The translations under genes and the position numbers were made by a program. A stretch of 14,320 nucleotides of DNA from JACQNR01 sp964533045 (lineage in GTDB: Bacteria; Acidobacteriota; Terriglobia; UBA7540): assembly GCA_964533045.1 (NCBI GenBank), contig CAZHKT010000094.1, positions 1 to 14,320 of the forward strand. Reading direction: 5' to 3'. The notes beneath the pieces were generated by a model, which saw only the letters and a list, made by a program, of their open reading frames with translations, searched no databases and was not told where the DNA came from. Of this stretch, positions 1-7,805 are shown piece after piece (within the stretch, counting starts at the first letter, position 1; each line of letters opens with the position of its first letter).

Positions 1-27
1 CCCCACGACACACCGGTGGCCACGTTA

Positions 28-40
28 AGGTCGCCGCTAC
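28..40. repeat. half-copy of the intergenic palindrome family
   Basis: This stretch reads aggtcgccgctac. It matches the right arm plus the GCTAC tail of the palindromes seen at 467-484, 7685-7702 and elsewhere. The left arm is absent or diverged. It lies in non-coding DNA upstream of the thr promoter, next to an imperfect inverted repeat (gaccct 45-50 / agggtc 64-69). Confidence 0.4.
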
Positions 41-107
41 GCTCGACCCTCTCCCACGGGAAAAGGGTCCCCCGCAACGCGGAGGGGCGAGGGCTGGAAG
101 TTTCATG

Positions 108-136
108 TTGACAACCGACCGACCGGTCCGTAAAAT
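108..136 (+). promoter_or_regulatory. sigma70-type promoter of the SAM riboswitch-thrC-thrB unit
   Basis: A perfect -35 hexamer TTGACA (108-113) is followed by a 17-bp spacer and TAAAAT (131-136), five of six matches to the -10 consensus. The expected transcription start is near 143, about 30 nt before the riboswitch. This is the best promoter match in the window, and its position just ahead of a leader with a riboswitch and terminator fits a gene regulated mainly by attenuation. Confidence 0.75.
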
Positions 137-175
137 CAAGCTGACAATTGAATACCAGATTCAGTAACCCTGAAT

Positions 176-283
176 CTCATCCAGAGTGGCTGAGGGACGG
201 GCCCTATGACGCCACGACAACCGCTTCGGCGAAGTTAGCCGGAGGCCAGGTGCCAACTCCCGCCCGGTATAGGGGCAGATGAG
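176..283 (+). promoter_or_regulatory. SAM-I (S-box) riboswitch
   Basis: An S-adenosylmethionine-binding leader RNA element. P1 is formed by CTCATC (176-181) with GATGAG (278-283). P2 is closed by GTGGC (186-190) with GCCAC (211-215) and contains the S-box signature TGAGGGACGGGCCCTATGA (kink-turn and loop). The core then continues with GACAACC (216-222) and AGGTGCCAACTCC (248-260), matching the conserved GGTGCTAATTCC block. P4 is GCCC...GGGGC just before P1 closes. In known members SAM binding stabilises P1 and lets a downstream terminator form, switching genes off. Here it precedes a terminator at 297-327 and the thrC-thrB pair, an unexpected target. Identification rests on core motifs and helices read by eye. 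Confidence 0.9.
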
Positions 284-296
284 AGGGGAAAGCAGC

Positions 297-327
297 AGCC
301 TCCCCGACACTGTCGCGGAGGCTTTTT
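297..327 (+). terminator. riboswitch-controlled intrinsic terminator
   Basis: The stem is agcctcc (297-303) with ggaggct (317-323), extended inside by cgaca (305-309) / tgtcg (311-315) around one C-C mismatch. It runs directly into a T-tract (323-327). It sits 14 nt after P1 of the SAM-I element, the classic attenuator layout. The 5' arm GCCTCC is also complementary to GGAGGC at 241-246 inside the aptamer, which could act as an antiterminator when SAM is absent. Confidence 0.85.
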
Positions 328-389
328 CAGTTTTCAGGCCTTCCGACTCGCAATTCATCCTTCCTATTCCATTCCACTCTGGAGCTTTT

Positions 390-514
390 ATGGGAGCGCG
401 GTCCGCCTTTCGGCGGATTGCCCGTGGCGGCAGGCTTCAGCCCGCCACGGGTGTTATCTCCACGAGGGCGACCTTCAGGTCGCCGCGACGCAGGGCGCTA
501 CCAGGAGGGGAATC

Positions 515-518
<4 letters not shown>
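390..518 (+). other. possible 42-codon upstream ORF in the thrC leader
   Basis: An ATG at 390 is preceded by GGAG (381-384) at a good 5-nt spacing. It opens a 42-codon frame that ends at TGA 516-518, overlapping the thrC GTG start as GTGA. Such an overlap would allow translational coupling. Against it, almost the whole frame is made of two palindromic repeats (421-451 and 467-484), so the Arg-rich peptide looks like repeat sequence and not a selected protein. It could be a remnant of the original thrC start separated from the gene by repeat insertion. Confidence 0.2.
421..484. repeat. two intergenic palindromes in the thrC leader
   Basis: The first is a perfect 10-bp inverted repeat, cccgtggcgg (421-430) / ccgccacggg (442-451). 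It encloses the family core ggcaggct-tc-agcccgcc (429-446, one mismatch). The second is ggcgacct-tc-aggtcgcc (467-484), a perfect 8-2-8 palindrome followed by gcgac. They belong to the same family as those at 4791, 7685, 7723, 7766, 11946 and 11985. They lie between the riboswitch terminator and the thrC ribosome binding site, so they would form hairpins in the mRNA leader. Confidence 0.7.
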
Positions 519-1759
<1,241 letters not shown>

Positions 1760-1900
1760 CGCCCGGTTTGAGCCCGGCATGATAGCCGGCAAGTAGATGC
1801 CGGCAGAAAGCTTCGCGGCGAAACGCCGTCTTTGCCGCCTTCACCCCCCCATTCACTAACCACTCTTGTTAAATCCCCCCCTCGGTGATAAACAAGGGTT

Positions 1901-2812
1901 ATGCCCAATCGGATTTCGGTACGCGTTCCGGCCACCAGCGCCAATCTCGGCTGCGCGTTTGACTGCGCGGCGCTGGCGCTCTCGCTCTATCTCGATGTTC
2001 ACGTCCTGCCGCGCGCCGACGAGGAAATCACTGTGGCGTATCGCGGCGTGAATCCGGAGCGCGTCTCCACCGACGAGTCCAACCTCATCGCGCGAACCAT
2101 GCGCGAAATGCTGGCCAGTTGGAACAAGCACAAGGGCTTCGACCTCGAGATTGACAACCAGATCCCCATCGGCTGCGGGCTGGGGTCGAGCGCCGCGGCC
2201 ATCGTGGGCGCCATCACCGCCTGCCATTGGCTCGCGGATATGACTCTCTTCGACGAGCAGTTGGTTTCCCTAGCCTCCAAGCTCGAAGGCCATCCCGATA
2301 ACGTCGCCGCCGCCTGGCACGGCGGCTTCACCGTCTCGCTCGATGCGGGCGGACGCGTTCTCGCTTATACCTGCCCGGTGCCCGATAACATCAAACTGGT
2401 CCTGGTGGTTCCGGAATACGCGCTCCCGACCGAGAAAGCCCGCGAGGTTCTGCCGAAAGAGTATTCACGCGCCGATGCGGTGCACAACTTGCAGCGCGCC
2501 GTGGCGCTCGCCGCGCAGATGTTCTCCGGCAAGGCGGACCTTCACCCCAGCTTCTTCGACGATCGCTGGCACCAACCGCAGCGCGCGCCGCTCATCGCGG
2601 GGTTCGCCGAGGTGCTGGAGTTCGCTCACCCGGACCTCGCGGGCATCTGCCTGAGCGGGGCGGGGCCCAGCATCCTCGCCTTCGTCCGCGGCGCTGCGCA
2701 AGAGATTGGCGAAGCCATCCGCTCCAAGCTTGCCGAACACAACATCCAGTCCCAGCCCCACATCCTCGCGGCCGATAACCTCGGCGCCAAAGGCTGGTCC
2801 CTCCCTGCCTAG
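1901..2812 (+). CDS. thrB: homoserine kinase (GHMP kinase family)
   Basis: Phosphorylates homoserine with ATP to O-phosphohomoserine, the substrate of the preceding thrC product. The 303-aa length is normal for ThrB. All three GHMP kinase motifs are visible: VPATSANLGCAFD (9-21), the glycine-rich ATP loop PIGCGLGSSAAA (89-100), and LSGAGPSILAF (251-261). EGHPDN (129-134) is also typical of ThrB. The ATG start has only a weak purine run (AAGGG, 1894-1898) close to it; an in-frame stop just upstream leaves no longer alternative. There is no promoter or terminator in the 141-nt gap after thrC, so the two genes are probably one transcript under the SAM-I riboswitch. Confidence 0.93.
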   Translation: MPNRISVRVPATSANLGCAFDCAALALSLYLDVHVLPRADEEITVAYRGVNPERVSTDESNLIARTMREMLASWNKHKGFDLEIDNQIPIGCGLGSSAAAIVGAITACHWLADMTLFDEQLVSLASKLEGHPDNVAAAWHGGFTVSLDAGGRVLAYTCPVPDNIKLVLVVPEYALPTEKAREVLPKEYSRADAVHNLQRAVALAAQMFSGKADLHPSFFDDRWHQPQRAPLIAGFAEVLEFAHPDLAGICLSGAGPSILAFVRGAAQEIGEAIRSKLAEHNIQSQPHILAADNLGAKGWSLPA

Positions 2813-2848
2813 CCATTTTCGGTTTCAGATTTTGGAATTGGCGCGGGG

Positions 2849-3120
2849 CTACTTCACCCGCTTGAGGAGCTTGTTGTAAGCTTCGTGCGAACCGATCCAG
2901 AACCGGTAACAGTCATCGCCGTGCCGCCGTGCAATAGCCCGGTGACCGCGGCCAACCTCGACAGTCCAAACCTGCCCCTTTCTGGCAAAACCCAGCGAGG
3001 GGTGATGCGAGTCTTGGCAAAAGAGGCGGAATTATTTGTCAGCCAGCTTCTTAACCGAATCGGGAAGGTCTTTGTAGCAGTCCCAAAAGGATGAAAGCGC
3101 GAAGGATTGGATGGGATCAC
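2849..3120 (-). pseudogene. RelE/ParE-superfamily toxin, broken by frameshift and nonsense mutation
   Basis: In the frame ending at TAG 2851-2849 the minus strand reads like a RelE/ParE-type mRNA interferase or gyrase toxin. It has SFWDCYKDLPDSVKKLADK, then a TAA at 3034-3032, then FRLFCQDSHHPSLGFARKG, a VEVGRGHRA strand, and a C-terminal YRFWIGSHEAYNKLL block. Those blocks are characteristic of small toxins next to antitoxins of this kind. That frame has no ATG, GTG or TTG between an upstream TAA and the FWD motif. A GTG (3120-3118) overlapping the antitoxin stop as GTGA is in another frame, so a 1-nt indel within about 3091-3120 is likely in addition to the stop codon. No intact toxin can be made unless the sequence has errors. 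Confidence 0.72.
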
Positions 3121-3320
3121 CTTAGCGGCTTGAAGTCGCCGCGCTGAATCGCGGTGTGAACCTCATCGAGCAGCTTGGCCCCGCGACCGCCGGGAGAAAA
3201 ATCCCCGGTGATCTGTTTGTCCCAGTCCTCCCGGTCACGGCTCAAAAGCCACTCCACGAGGGCGGTCTTCTCTTCTTCAGGAAGCCCTTCGATGGCTGAC
3301 TTGATCGTTGCCAATGTCAT
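3117..3320 (-). CDS. antitoxin-like protein of a toxin-antitoxin pair
   Basis: A 67-aa acidic protein. Its N-terminal helix (TIKSAIEGLPEEEKTALVEWL, split here as residues 4-12 and 13-25) and its C-terminal DFSPGGRGAKLLDEVHTAI segment (40-58) resemble small antitoxins encoded just upstream of RelE/ParE-like toxins. Its stop codon overlaps the likely GTG start of the toxin remnant as GTGA, the usual coupled arrangement. The role would be to bind and neutralise the toxin and repress the operon. No DNA-binding motif is obvious. No strong ribosome binding site is visible before the ATG. With the toxin broken, the gene may be a relic or may act against a toxin made elsewhere. Confidence 0.65.
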   Translation of the reverse strand: MTLATIKSAIEGLPEEEKTALVEWLLSRDREDWDKQITGDFSPGGRGAKLLDEVHTAIQRGDFKPLR

Positions 3321-3529
3321 GACGGAAGGTTAACTCTACTCGTTCCGGCATTCAACCCCTCCGGCTGTCCACCTCAAGGAGGTCCAATCTCTTCACCGCC
3401 GATGATGGCGGCGCCGAGGCCTGGGGCCTGTCCGCGTAGCCATTTGCGATCTCGGATTGAGGATTGTGGCACAGCCGTCTCGCCCGTACGCATCCGCCGG
3501 TTGCCGGACAAGATGCGCATGCCACGGCT

Positions 3530-4351
3530 TCACACCGTCTTGGCAGGGGCAGCGGGAATGTTGGGAAGGGGCTTGCCGTCGCCGGGGCCGTGGAGTTTGG
3601 CGCAGGGCTTCTTGCGGCGGGCCAAATGGAGATAATCGAGCACCAGTTTACGCTTCAGGTGCTGGATGGCGCGCGCCGGGTCCACACCCTTGGGGCACAC
3701 ACGCGAGCACTCACCCGCGTAGTGGCAGCGGAAAGCGCCGTAGGCCGCGCCCGTCACCTGGTTGCGCGCCTGGCGACCATCGTCGCGCGTGTCTTCATTG
3801 TATCGCTGCGCCGCAGCGAGCGGCATGGGGCCGAGATAGCGCAGGTCGGTGGCGAGCGTCGGGCAAGCGGCCATGCAGCAACCGCACTTGATGCAATAAG
3901 CAAACTGAAGATAAGCCTCCAGTTGCTCAGGCGACTGATAGAACTCGCCCGCCGGATCGTTGATCTCGGCCTCATCGGCGCGCACGATGTGCGGCTTGAG
4001 CGAGCGGTGCTTGTCGAACATGATGGCAAGATCGGGCACCAGGTCGCGGATGATGTGGAAATTGGGCAGCGGGCTGACGGTAAGATCGGTTGTGGCGATA
4101 TGCAGGATCTGGGTATTGCAGGCGAGAGTGGGCGATCCGTTCAGCAACATGCCGCATGAGCCGCAGATGCCCATCCGGCAGGAATAGCGCCAGGCGAGCG
4201 AGGCGTCGAGATTCTCCTTGATGTAGTGCAGGCCGTCGAGCACCGTCATGCCTTCGCGCACCGGCACCTTGTAGGACTTGGTGTAGGGCGCGCGATCGGT
4301 CTCCGGATTGTACCGCGCCACGTGGAAGTTAATGTCCCGCACGACTGGCAT
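3530..4351 (-). CDS. frdB: complex II iron-sulfur subunit, fumarate reductase-like
   Basis: Electron-transfer subunit of a membrane-bound succinate:quinone or quinol:fumarate oxidoreductase, about 273 aa. The [2Fe-2S] cluster ligands are C58, C63, C66 and C78 (CRMGICGSCG...LAC). The [4Fe-4S] ligands are C153, C156, C159 and C219. The [3Fe-4S] ligands are C163, C209 and C215. The block CHYAGECSRVCPKGVDP resembles E. coli FrdB more than SdhB. An all-cysteine [2Fe-2S] site contrasts with the Asp variant in the second set (10109-10807). The ATG at 4351 is chosen because GAGGGGG lies just upstream; it begins 2 nt after the stop of the preceding membrane subunit. It is the last gene of the A-C-D-B operon. 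The C-terminal 30 residues are basic and Pro-rich and extend past the usual end. Confidence 0.92.
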   Translation of the reverse strand: MPVVRDINFHVARYNPETDRAPYTKSYKVPVREGMTVLDGLHYIKENLDASLAWRYSCRMGICGSCGMLLNGSPTLACNTQILHIATTDLTVSPLPNFHIIRDLVPDLAIMFDKHRSLKPHIVRADEAEINDPAGEFYQSPEQLEAYLQFAYCIKCGCCMAACPTLATDLRYLGPMPLAAAQRYNEDTRDDGRQARNQVTGAAYGAFRCHYAGECSRVCPKGVDPARAIQHLKRKLVLDYLHLARRKKPCAKLHGPGDGKPLPNIPAAPAKTV

Positions 4352-4353
4352 GA

Positions 4354-4725
4354 TTACCCCCTCGCGATGGCATGAACCGTAATTGCCGCCCAAGTGCCCA
4401 GCCCAAACAAACCCAAACCCAGAATCAGAAGCGCTGCGCTGATCACTTTCTCGGCGGCGGGCTTCAGCGTCAGTTCAAACAGAATCGTCCGCAGGCCGTA
4501 GAGTCCGTGATAAAGCGCGACAGCGAGCAGCAGGATGTAAGTGATGGTGAAGAACAACTGGCCGTCGCGATGCAGACTGTTGGCCCTGGAAATCGCTTCT
4601 CCGCCCGCGGGCGAGAAAAGATGAGTGATCCCGCCCAAGTGCATGATCGCCATGTGCAGGCCCAGCAGAAGGGCAATCACCACGCCCGCCGCCATGTGCC
4701 AGGTCCAGAATTTGGTCTCACGCAT
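4354..4725 (-). CDS. complex II membrane anchor subunit, SdhD-like
   Basis: A small integral membrane protein of 123 aa that, with the adjacent SdhC-like subunit, anchors the A and B subunits and holds quinone and probably heme b. Three hydrophobic helices are visible, at about residues 10-32, 57-80 and 94-118. Histidines lie at H10, H24, H29 (HMAIMH, H-x4-H), H35 and H72 (LYHGLYGLR), several within predicted helices and so candidate heme ligands. The GLHMAIMHL segment parallels GHLAIMHLI in the second set's SdhD (7806-8186), supporting paralogy. The ATG at 4725 is preferred over an upstream in-frame start because AGGAGG lies 5 nt before it. The stop is 2 nt from the iron-sulfur subunit start. 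Confidence 0.85.
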   Translation of the reverse strand: MRETKFWTWHMAAGVVIALLLGLHMAIMHLGGITHLFSPAGGEAISRANSLHRDGQLFFTITYILLLAVALYHGLYGLRTILFELTLKPAAEKVISAALLILGLGLFGLGTWAAITVHAIARG

Positions 4726-4774
4726 GGCTCCTCCTACCTTGCCAATCTCGTTGCGCTCCATCTCGGAGATCACA

Positions 4775-4812
4775 GATCGCCGCTACAGGTGCCGGCCTGA
4801 AGGCTGGCGCTA
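4775..4812 (-). repeat. palindromic repeats at the anchor C-D junction of the left complex II set
   Basis: Reading on the minus strand, GTAGC (4812-4808, overlapping the arm by one base) is followed by gccagcct-tc-aggccggc (4808-4791), an 8-2-8 palindrome with one G/T mismatch. A second half-copy GTAGCGGCGATC follows (4786-4775). The TAG inside the first GTAGC is the stop codon of the SdhC-like gene. The same layout occurs at the C-D junction of the right complex II set (7680-7702). Confidence 0.65.
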
Positions 4813-5247
4813 CTTCGTCAACCCCAGAAACTCATAACCGCCGGCCGCCAGAAATATTGCCGCCAGAACCATCATCGCGATCAGCAGCGGCCGCTGCACG
4901 TGGAGCGACGTCTTGTAGGGATAGACCGGCTCGATGGGCTTGCCGACTGCCACGCCGAGTTCCACCAGCACCAGCCGGATGCCGTTCATAGCGTGATAGG
5001 CGAAAGCCGCGAACACCAGGAACTCTCCCACCTTGAAGATGGGTTGATGGAAGAATCCGCCCTCGACCCAAAGGTAAATGCCCTTGGCGCGCAGGCTGGT
5101 CACCACCACATGCATCAGGAAATAGAAAAGGATGCCGAGGCCGGTCAGGCGATGCAGGATGTAGGCGTAGCGCTCGACGCCCCAGCGCCCGCCCCCCAGC
5201 CATCCCCAGATTCCCAGCCGATTGTCGTGCCGTTCAAGCTCGGCCAT
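4810..5247 (-). CDS. sdhC: complex II cytochrome b-type membrane subunit, SdhC-like
   Basis: A 145-aa membrane anchor of the left complex II set. It contains the SdhC signature HRLTGLGILFYFLMH (H32, H46) in the first helix and AYHAMNGIR (H85, candidate heme b ligand) in the second. A third helix lies at about residues 118-138. It works in the cytoplasmic membrane, passing electrons between the iron-sulfur subunit and quinone. The start has GGAGG about 8 nt upstream, and the gene lies 18 nt after the flavoprotein stop, so the two are co-transcribed. The stop codon TAG falls inside a palindromic intergenic repeat, so the C-terminus may have been reset by repeat insertion. An 84-nt gap separates it from the SdhD-like gene. 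Confidence 0.88.
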   Translation of the reverse strand: MAELERHDNRLGIWGWLGGGRWGVERYAYILHRLTGLGILFYFLMHVVVTSLRAKGIYLWVEGGFFHQPIFKVGEFLVFAAFAYHAMNGIRLVLVELGVAVGKPIEPVYPYKTSLHVQRPLLIAMMVLAAIFLAAGGYEFLGLTK

Positions 5248-5265
5248 GACCTTCGCCTCCGTCGC

Positions 5266-6994
5266 TCAGTACCTTCGCTCCACGGGTTTCCAATTGGTGA
5301 TGGTCACCGGCTTATAGCCCAGTCTCGGCTGGCCGCCGAGGTAGTGAACCATGGAGTGCATCAGGAATTTCTCGTCATCGCGCTTGGGGAAGTCGGTGCG
5401 CGCGTGCGCGCCGCGTGACTCCTCGCGCGCCAGGCCGGCGAAGAGGAGCGCCTCGGCCAGATCAAGCATGTTTTCGGTTTCGAGCGTCTGAATCAGGTTG
5501 GTATTGTACACGCGGGTCTTGTCTTGAATGCCGATCTTCCGGAATCGCTCCTTCAGTTCACGGATCTTGTTTAGACCGTCCTGCATCGATTCGCCGGTGC
5601 GATAGACACCGGCGTGCTTGTCCATCAAGGCGCGAAGCTCGCGGCGAATCGCAGCGGGGCTTTCCGGACCGTTCCGTTGCAGAAGGTCAGAGAAAACTCG
5701 CTTCTCTTCTTCCTGGGCCTGGGCCGCCGGCACGTCGCTCAACGCCGGGTTCGTTCCCAGATACTTGGAGATTTCGCCGCCGGTGATGCCGCCCCAGACC
5801 AGGCACTCCGCCGTGGAATTGCATCCCAGCCGGTTTGCGCCGTGCATCGAGTGGCAGGCGACCTCGCCCGCTGCCCAGATATTCTCGACCTTGGTGCGGC
5901 CGTCAATGTCGGCTTCGATGCCGCCCATCGAGTAGTGGGCGACGGGCCGGATAGGAATGGGCGTGGTGATCGGGTCGATGCCAAGAAACGTGATGCAAAC
6001 TTCGCGAATCAGCGGCAGNNNNNNNNNNCAGGCGCTTATTAATCTTCTCGGCGCCCAGGTGGGTCAAGTCGAGTTGGATGTAATCAAGCCCGTCCGGGCC
6101 CGGGAAGCCGCGTCCTTCGAGGATCTCGGTCATCTCGGAGCGCGAGACGATGTCGCGCGGCGCCAGCTCCATCATCTTGGGCGCGTACTTCTCCATGAAA
6201 CGCTCCCCCTTGTTGTTGCGCAGGTATCCGCCTTCGCCGCGGCAGCCTTCGGTCATCAGGATTCCGGAGGGGGCCAGACCAGTGGGATGAAATTGCAGAA
6301 ACTCGGGATCCTCGAGCGCCAGGCCGGCGCGGTAAGCTACTGCCTGCCCGTCACCCGTGACGGTCTGCGAATAGGTCGTGAAGCCGTAGAGATTCCCCAG
6401 GCCCCCCGACGCAATCAGCAGCGCTTTGCCGCGCAGGATATAGAACTCGCCGGTGGGCGCGTCGATCAAGGTGAGCCCGGCGAACCGCCCGCCGTCCATC
6501 AGAATCGAGGTGACGAAGCACTCGTCGTAGCGGACAAAGTTGGAGTACTTGAGCAGCGTGTCGTAGAGCGTCTGCATCTCAAAGAAGCCCGTCTTGTCGG
6601 CCGCCATGCAGGCGCGCGGAAACGAATGGCCGCCAAAGGGCCGCTGCATGATGCGCCCATCCTCGCGCCGCGACCAGGGGCAGCCCCAGTGCTCGAGCAG
6701 CCGAATTTCGTCGGGTGAGGTCCGGACGAAGCGGTCCACCACGTCCTGGTCAGCGAGGAAGTCGGCGCCTTTCACCGTGTCCCAGGAATGCAGTTCAAAA
6801 CTGTCGCCTTCTTCGGGACGCATAACGGCCCCCGTTCCACCCTCGGCGCAGACCGAATGCGCACGCATGATCTGCACCTTGGAAATGAGGCCGATGCTGG
6901 CCTTGCCCTTGCCGCGGATGCCGATTTCCACCGCGGCGCGTAATCCGGCGAGCCCGGTTCCGAAAATCAGGACGTCATGGGATATCTGTTGCAT
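5266..6994 (-). CDS. frdA: complex II flavoprotein subunit, fumarate reductase-like (crossed by N gap)
   Basis: Catalytic FAD subunit that interconverts succinate and fumarate. The N-terminal FAD-binding motif is FGTGLAG (11-17). H46 in RAHSVCAEGG is the expected covalent flavin histidine. Substrate-site blocks are conserved: QFHPTG, ELAPRD (catalytic Arg), VAHYSMGG and GANRLG. WGCPWSRREDG and ILMTEGCRGEGG resemble E. coli FrdA. The frame breaks at a 10-N run (6019-6028). The flanks both carry the same Leu codon (cag), and removing the Ns and one copy gives a continuous KRLPLIREV and a 572-codon frame, so about 571 aa, normal length. It is the first gene of the A-C-D-B operon, with its promoter at 7123-7151. 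A ribosome binding site is weak. Confidence 0.92.
6019..6028. other. assembly gap (10 N) inside the flavoprotein gene
   Basis: Ten unresolved bases. The sequence on the left ends in gcggcag and on the right starts with caggcg, so the contig ends share cag. Family comparison predicts no missing residues here. The gap is therefore probably a placeholder of zero or negative true length. It causes an apparent frameshift and splits the gene in simple ORF calls. Confidence 0.9.
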
Positions 6995-7122
6995 GGATGG
7001 TGGACTCCGTCACGCTGCCAGGTTACGGGTCCTGAAGGGCTGGGGAAACACTCACATTCGGTCAAGCGTCCGGCGGTCTGGAAGCGGAGCGCCTGGCGAG
7101 GGACACTTTGCACAACGGCTCC

Positions 7123-7151
7123 AACATAGTCCATTCCGCGCGCAACGTCAA
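7123..7151 (-). promoter_or_regulatory. promoter of the left (A-C-D-B) complex II operon
   Basis: On the minus strand, TTGACG (7151-7146, five of six) is followed by a 17-bp spacer and TATGTT (7128-7123, four of six). It is the only good match in the region and points at the flavoprotein start at 6994, giving a leader of about 120 nt. Confidence 0.55.
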
Positions 7152-7206
7152 TCGCCAACGTGAGACGCTGAAGCACCACCGCCTCGCGTCCAGCGGATTT
7201 CTGCTT

Positions 7207-7234
7207 TTGGCTTGGCGCACGAACCATATATAAT
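7207..7234 (+). promoter_or_regulatory. promoter of the right (sdhCDAB) complex II operon
   Basis: A perfect -10 TATAAT lies at 7229-7234, inside TATATAAT. The best -35 is TTGGCT (7207-7212), four of six, with 16-bp spacing. The SdhC start at 7309 lies about 68 nt downstream of the expected transcription start. Confidence 0.55.
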
Positions 7235-7308
7235 GCTGGTCGCTGGGGTGACATCGAGACAGGGCTCGATCAAAAACAAGCTTGGTTTCCACCCTTTTCG
7301 CAAGGCGT

Positions 7309-7683
7309 ATGGTCAAACTGTGGACGTACTTAACCTATAAGGGCCGGTCGGGCCAATGGGCCTGGCTGTTCCACCGCATCACGGGCGTGGGAGTGTTTTT
7401 CTTCCTGCTCATTCATGTGGTGGATACGGCGCTTATCGGCTGGGGGCCGGAACCCTATAACAAGATGATGGCGCTCTACCATGCCCCCTTCTTCCGTGTC
7501 GGCGAGCTGGTGCTGACTGGCATGGTGCTCTACCACGCGCTGAACGGCGTGCGCATCATCATCATGGATTTCTGGCCGGAAACCATGGCGGCGCATCGCA
7601 AGTGGACGTACGCCATGGCGGCGGTGTTCGCCCTGCTCTTCATTCCGACGGCCATCATCATGCTGGAGTGGGTGGTAAGGTAG
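7309..7683 (+). CDS. sdhC: succinate dehydrogenase cytochrome b subunit SdhC
   Basis: A 124-aa membrane anchor of succinate dehydrogenase (TCA cycle and respiratory chain). It has three hydrophobic helices at about residues 20-42, 64-86 and 100-120. FHRITGVGVFFFLLIH (H22, H36) and LYHALNGVR (H76, candidate heme b ligand) are the SdhC signatures. The ATG at 7309 is chosen over a TTG nine codons upstream because SdhC proteins begin shortly before the first amphipathic segment and AAGG (7302-7305) lies near it, although the spacing is short. It is the first gene of C-D-A-B. Its TAG stop lies within the first GTAGC of a palindromic repeat. Confidence 0.9.
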   Translation: MVKLWTYLTYKGRSGQWAWLFHRITGVGVFFFLLIHVVDTALIGWGPEPYNKMMALYHAPFFRVGELVLTGMVLYHALNGVRIIIMDFWPETMAAHRKWTYAMAAVFALLFIPTAIIMLEWVVR

Positions 7684-7791
7684 CGGCGACCTTCAGGTCG
7701 CCATCTGATGGATGACGAACTTGGCGGGCTGAAGCCCGCCGCTACGAGAACGCTTGGACGAACTTGGCGGGCTGAAGCCCGCCGCTACGAG
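7680..7791 (+). repeat. cluster of three palindromic repeats between sdhC and sdhD
   Basis: GTAGC followed by ggcgacct-tc-aggtcgcc (7685-7702) comes first. Two copies of ggcgggct-ga-agcccgcc follow (7723-7740 and 7766-7783), both perfect 8-2-8 palindromes followed by GCTACGAG. The last two lie inside an identical 35-nt direct repeat (7714-7748 and 7757-7791, period 43), so one copy arose by local duplication. The first element supplies the TAG stop of sdhC. In mRNA these would be strong hairpins between two genes of one operon and could affect stability or subunit ratio. Confidence 0.8.
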
Positions 7792-7805
7792 GGCGGTTAG
7801 AAGTT

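Larger units (their letters stand above)
6995..7308. other. divergent control region between the two complex II operons
   Basis: 314 bases with no credible gene. It holds back-to-back promoters: a minus-strand one at 7123-7151 for the fumarate reductase-like set and a plus-strand one at 7207-7234 for the succinate dehydrogenase set, leaving 55 bp between their -35 elements. I see no clear operator palindrome for Fnr, ArcA or a similar regulator. Untranslated leaders of about 120 nt (left) and 70 nt (right) are implied. Confidence 0.6.

Noticed and set aside
45..69. Inverted repeat gaccct/agggtc as a terminator of an upstream gene
   Set aside because: No T-tract follows on either strand, and no upstream gene is visible in the window.
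2854..3120. 88-codon minus-strand ORF taken as an intact gene
   Set aside because: It starts at the toxin GTG but then runs in the wrong frame. The toxin-like residues are in a neighbouring frame, so this ORF is a by-product of the frameshift.
3489..3517. Hairpin cgcatc/gatgcg downstream of the iron-sulfur gene as an operon terminator
   Set aside because: The stem is short and no T-run follows in the direction of transcription (minus strand).
5903..6028. Apparent C-terminal end of the left flavoprotein after the N run
   Set aside because: The 10 Ns shift the frame. The residues after the gap are nonsense, while another frame continues the flavoprotein perfectly.
7714..7791. Possible CRISPR array
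   Set aside because: Only two repeats, with an 8-nt spacer, and the repeat is one of the dispersed palindromes.
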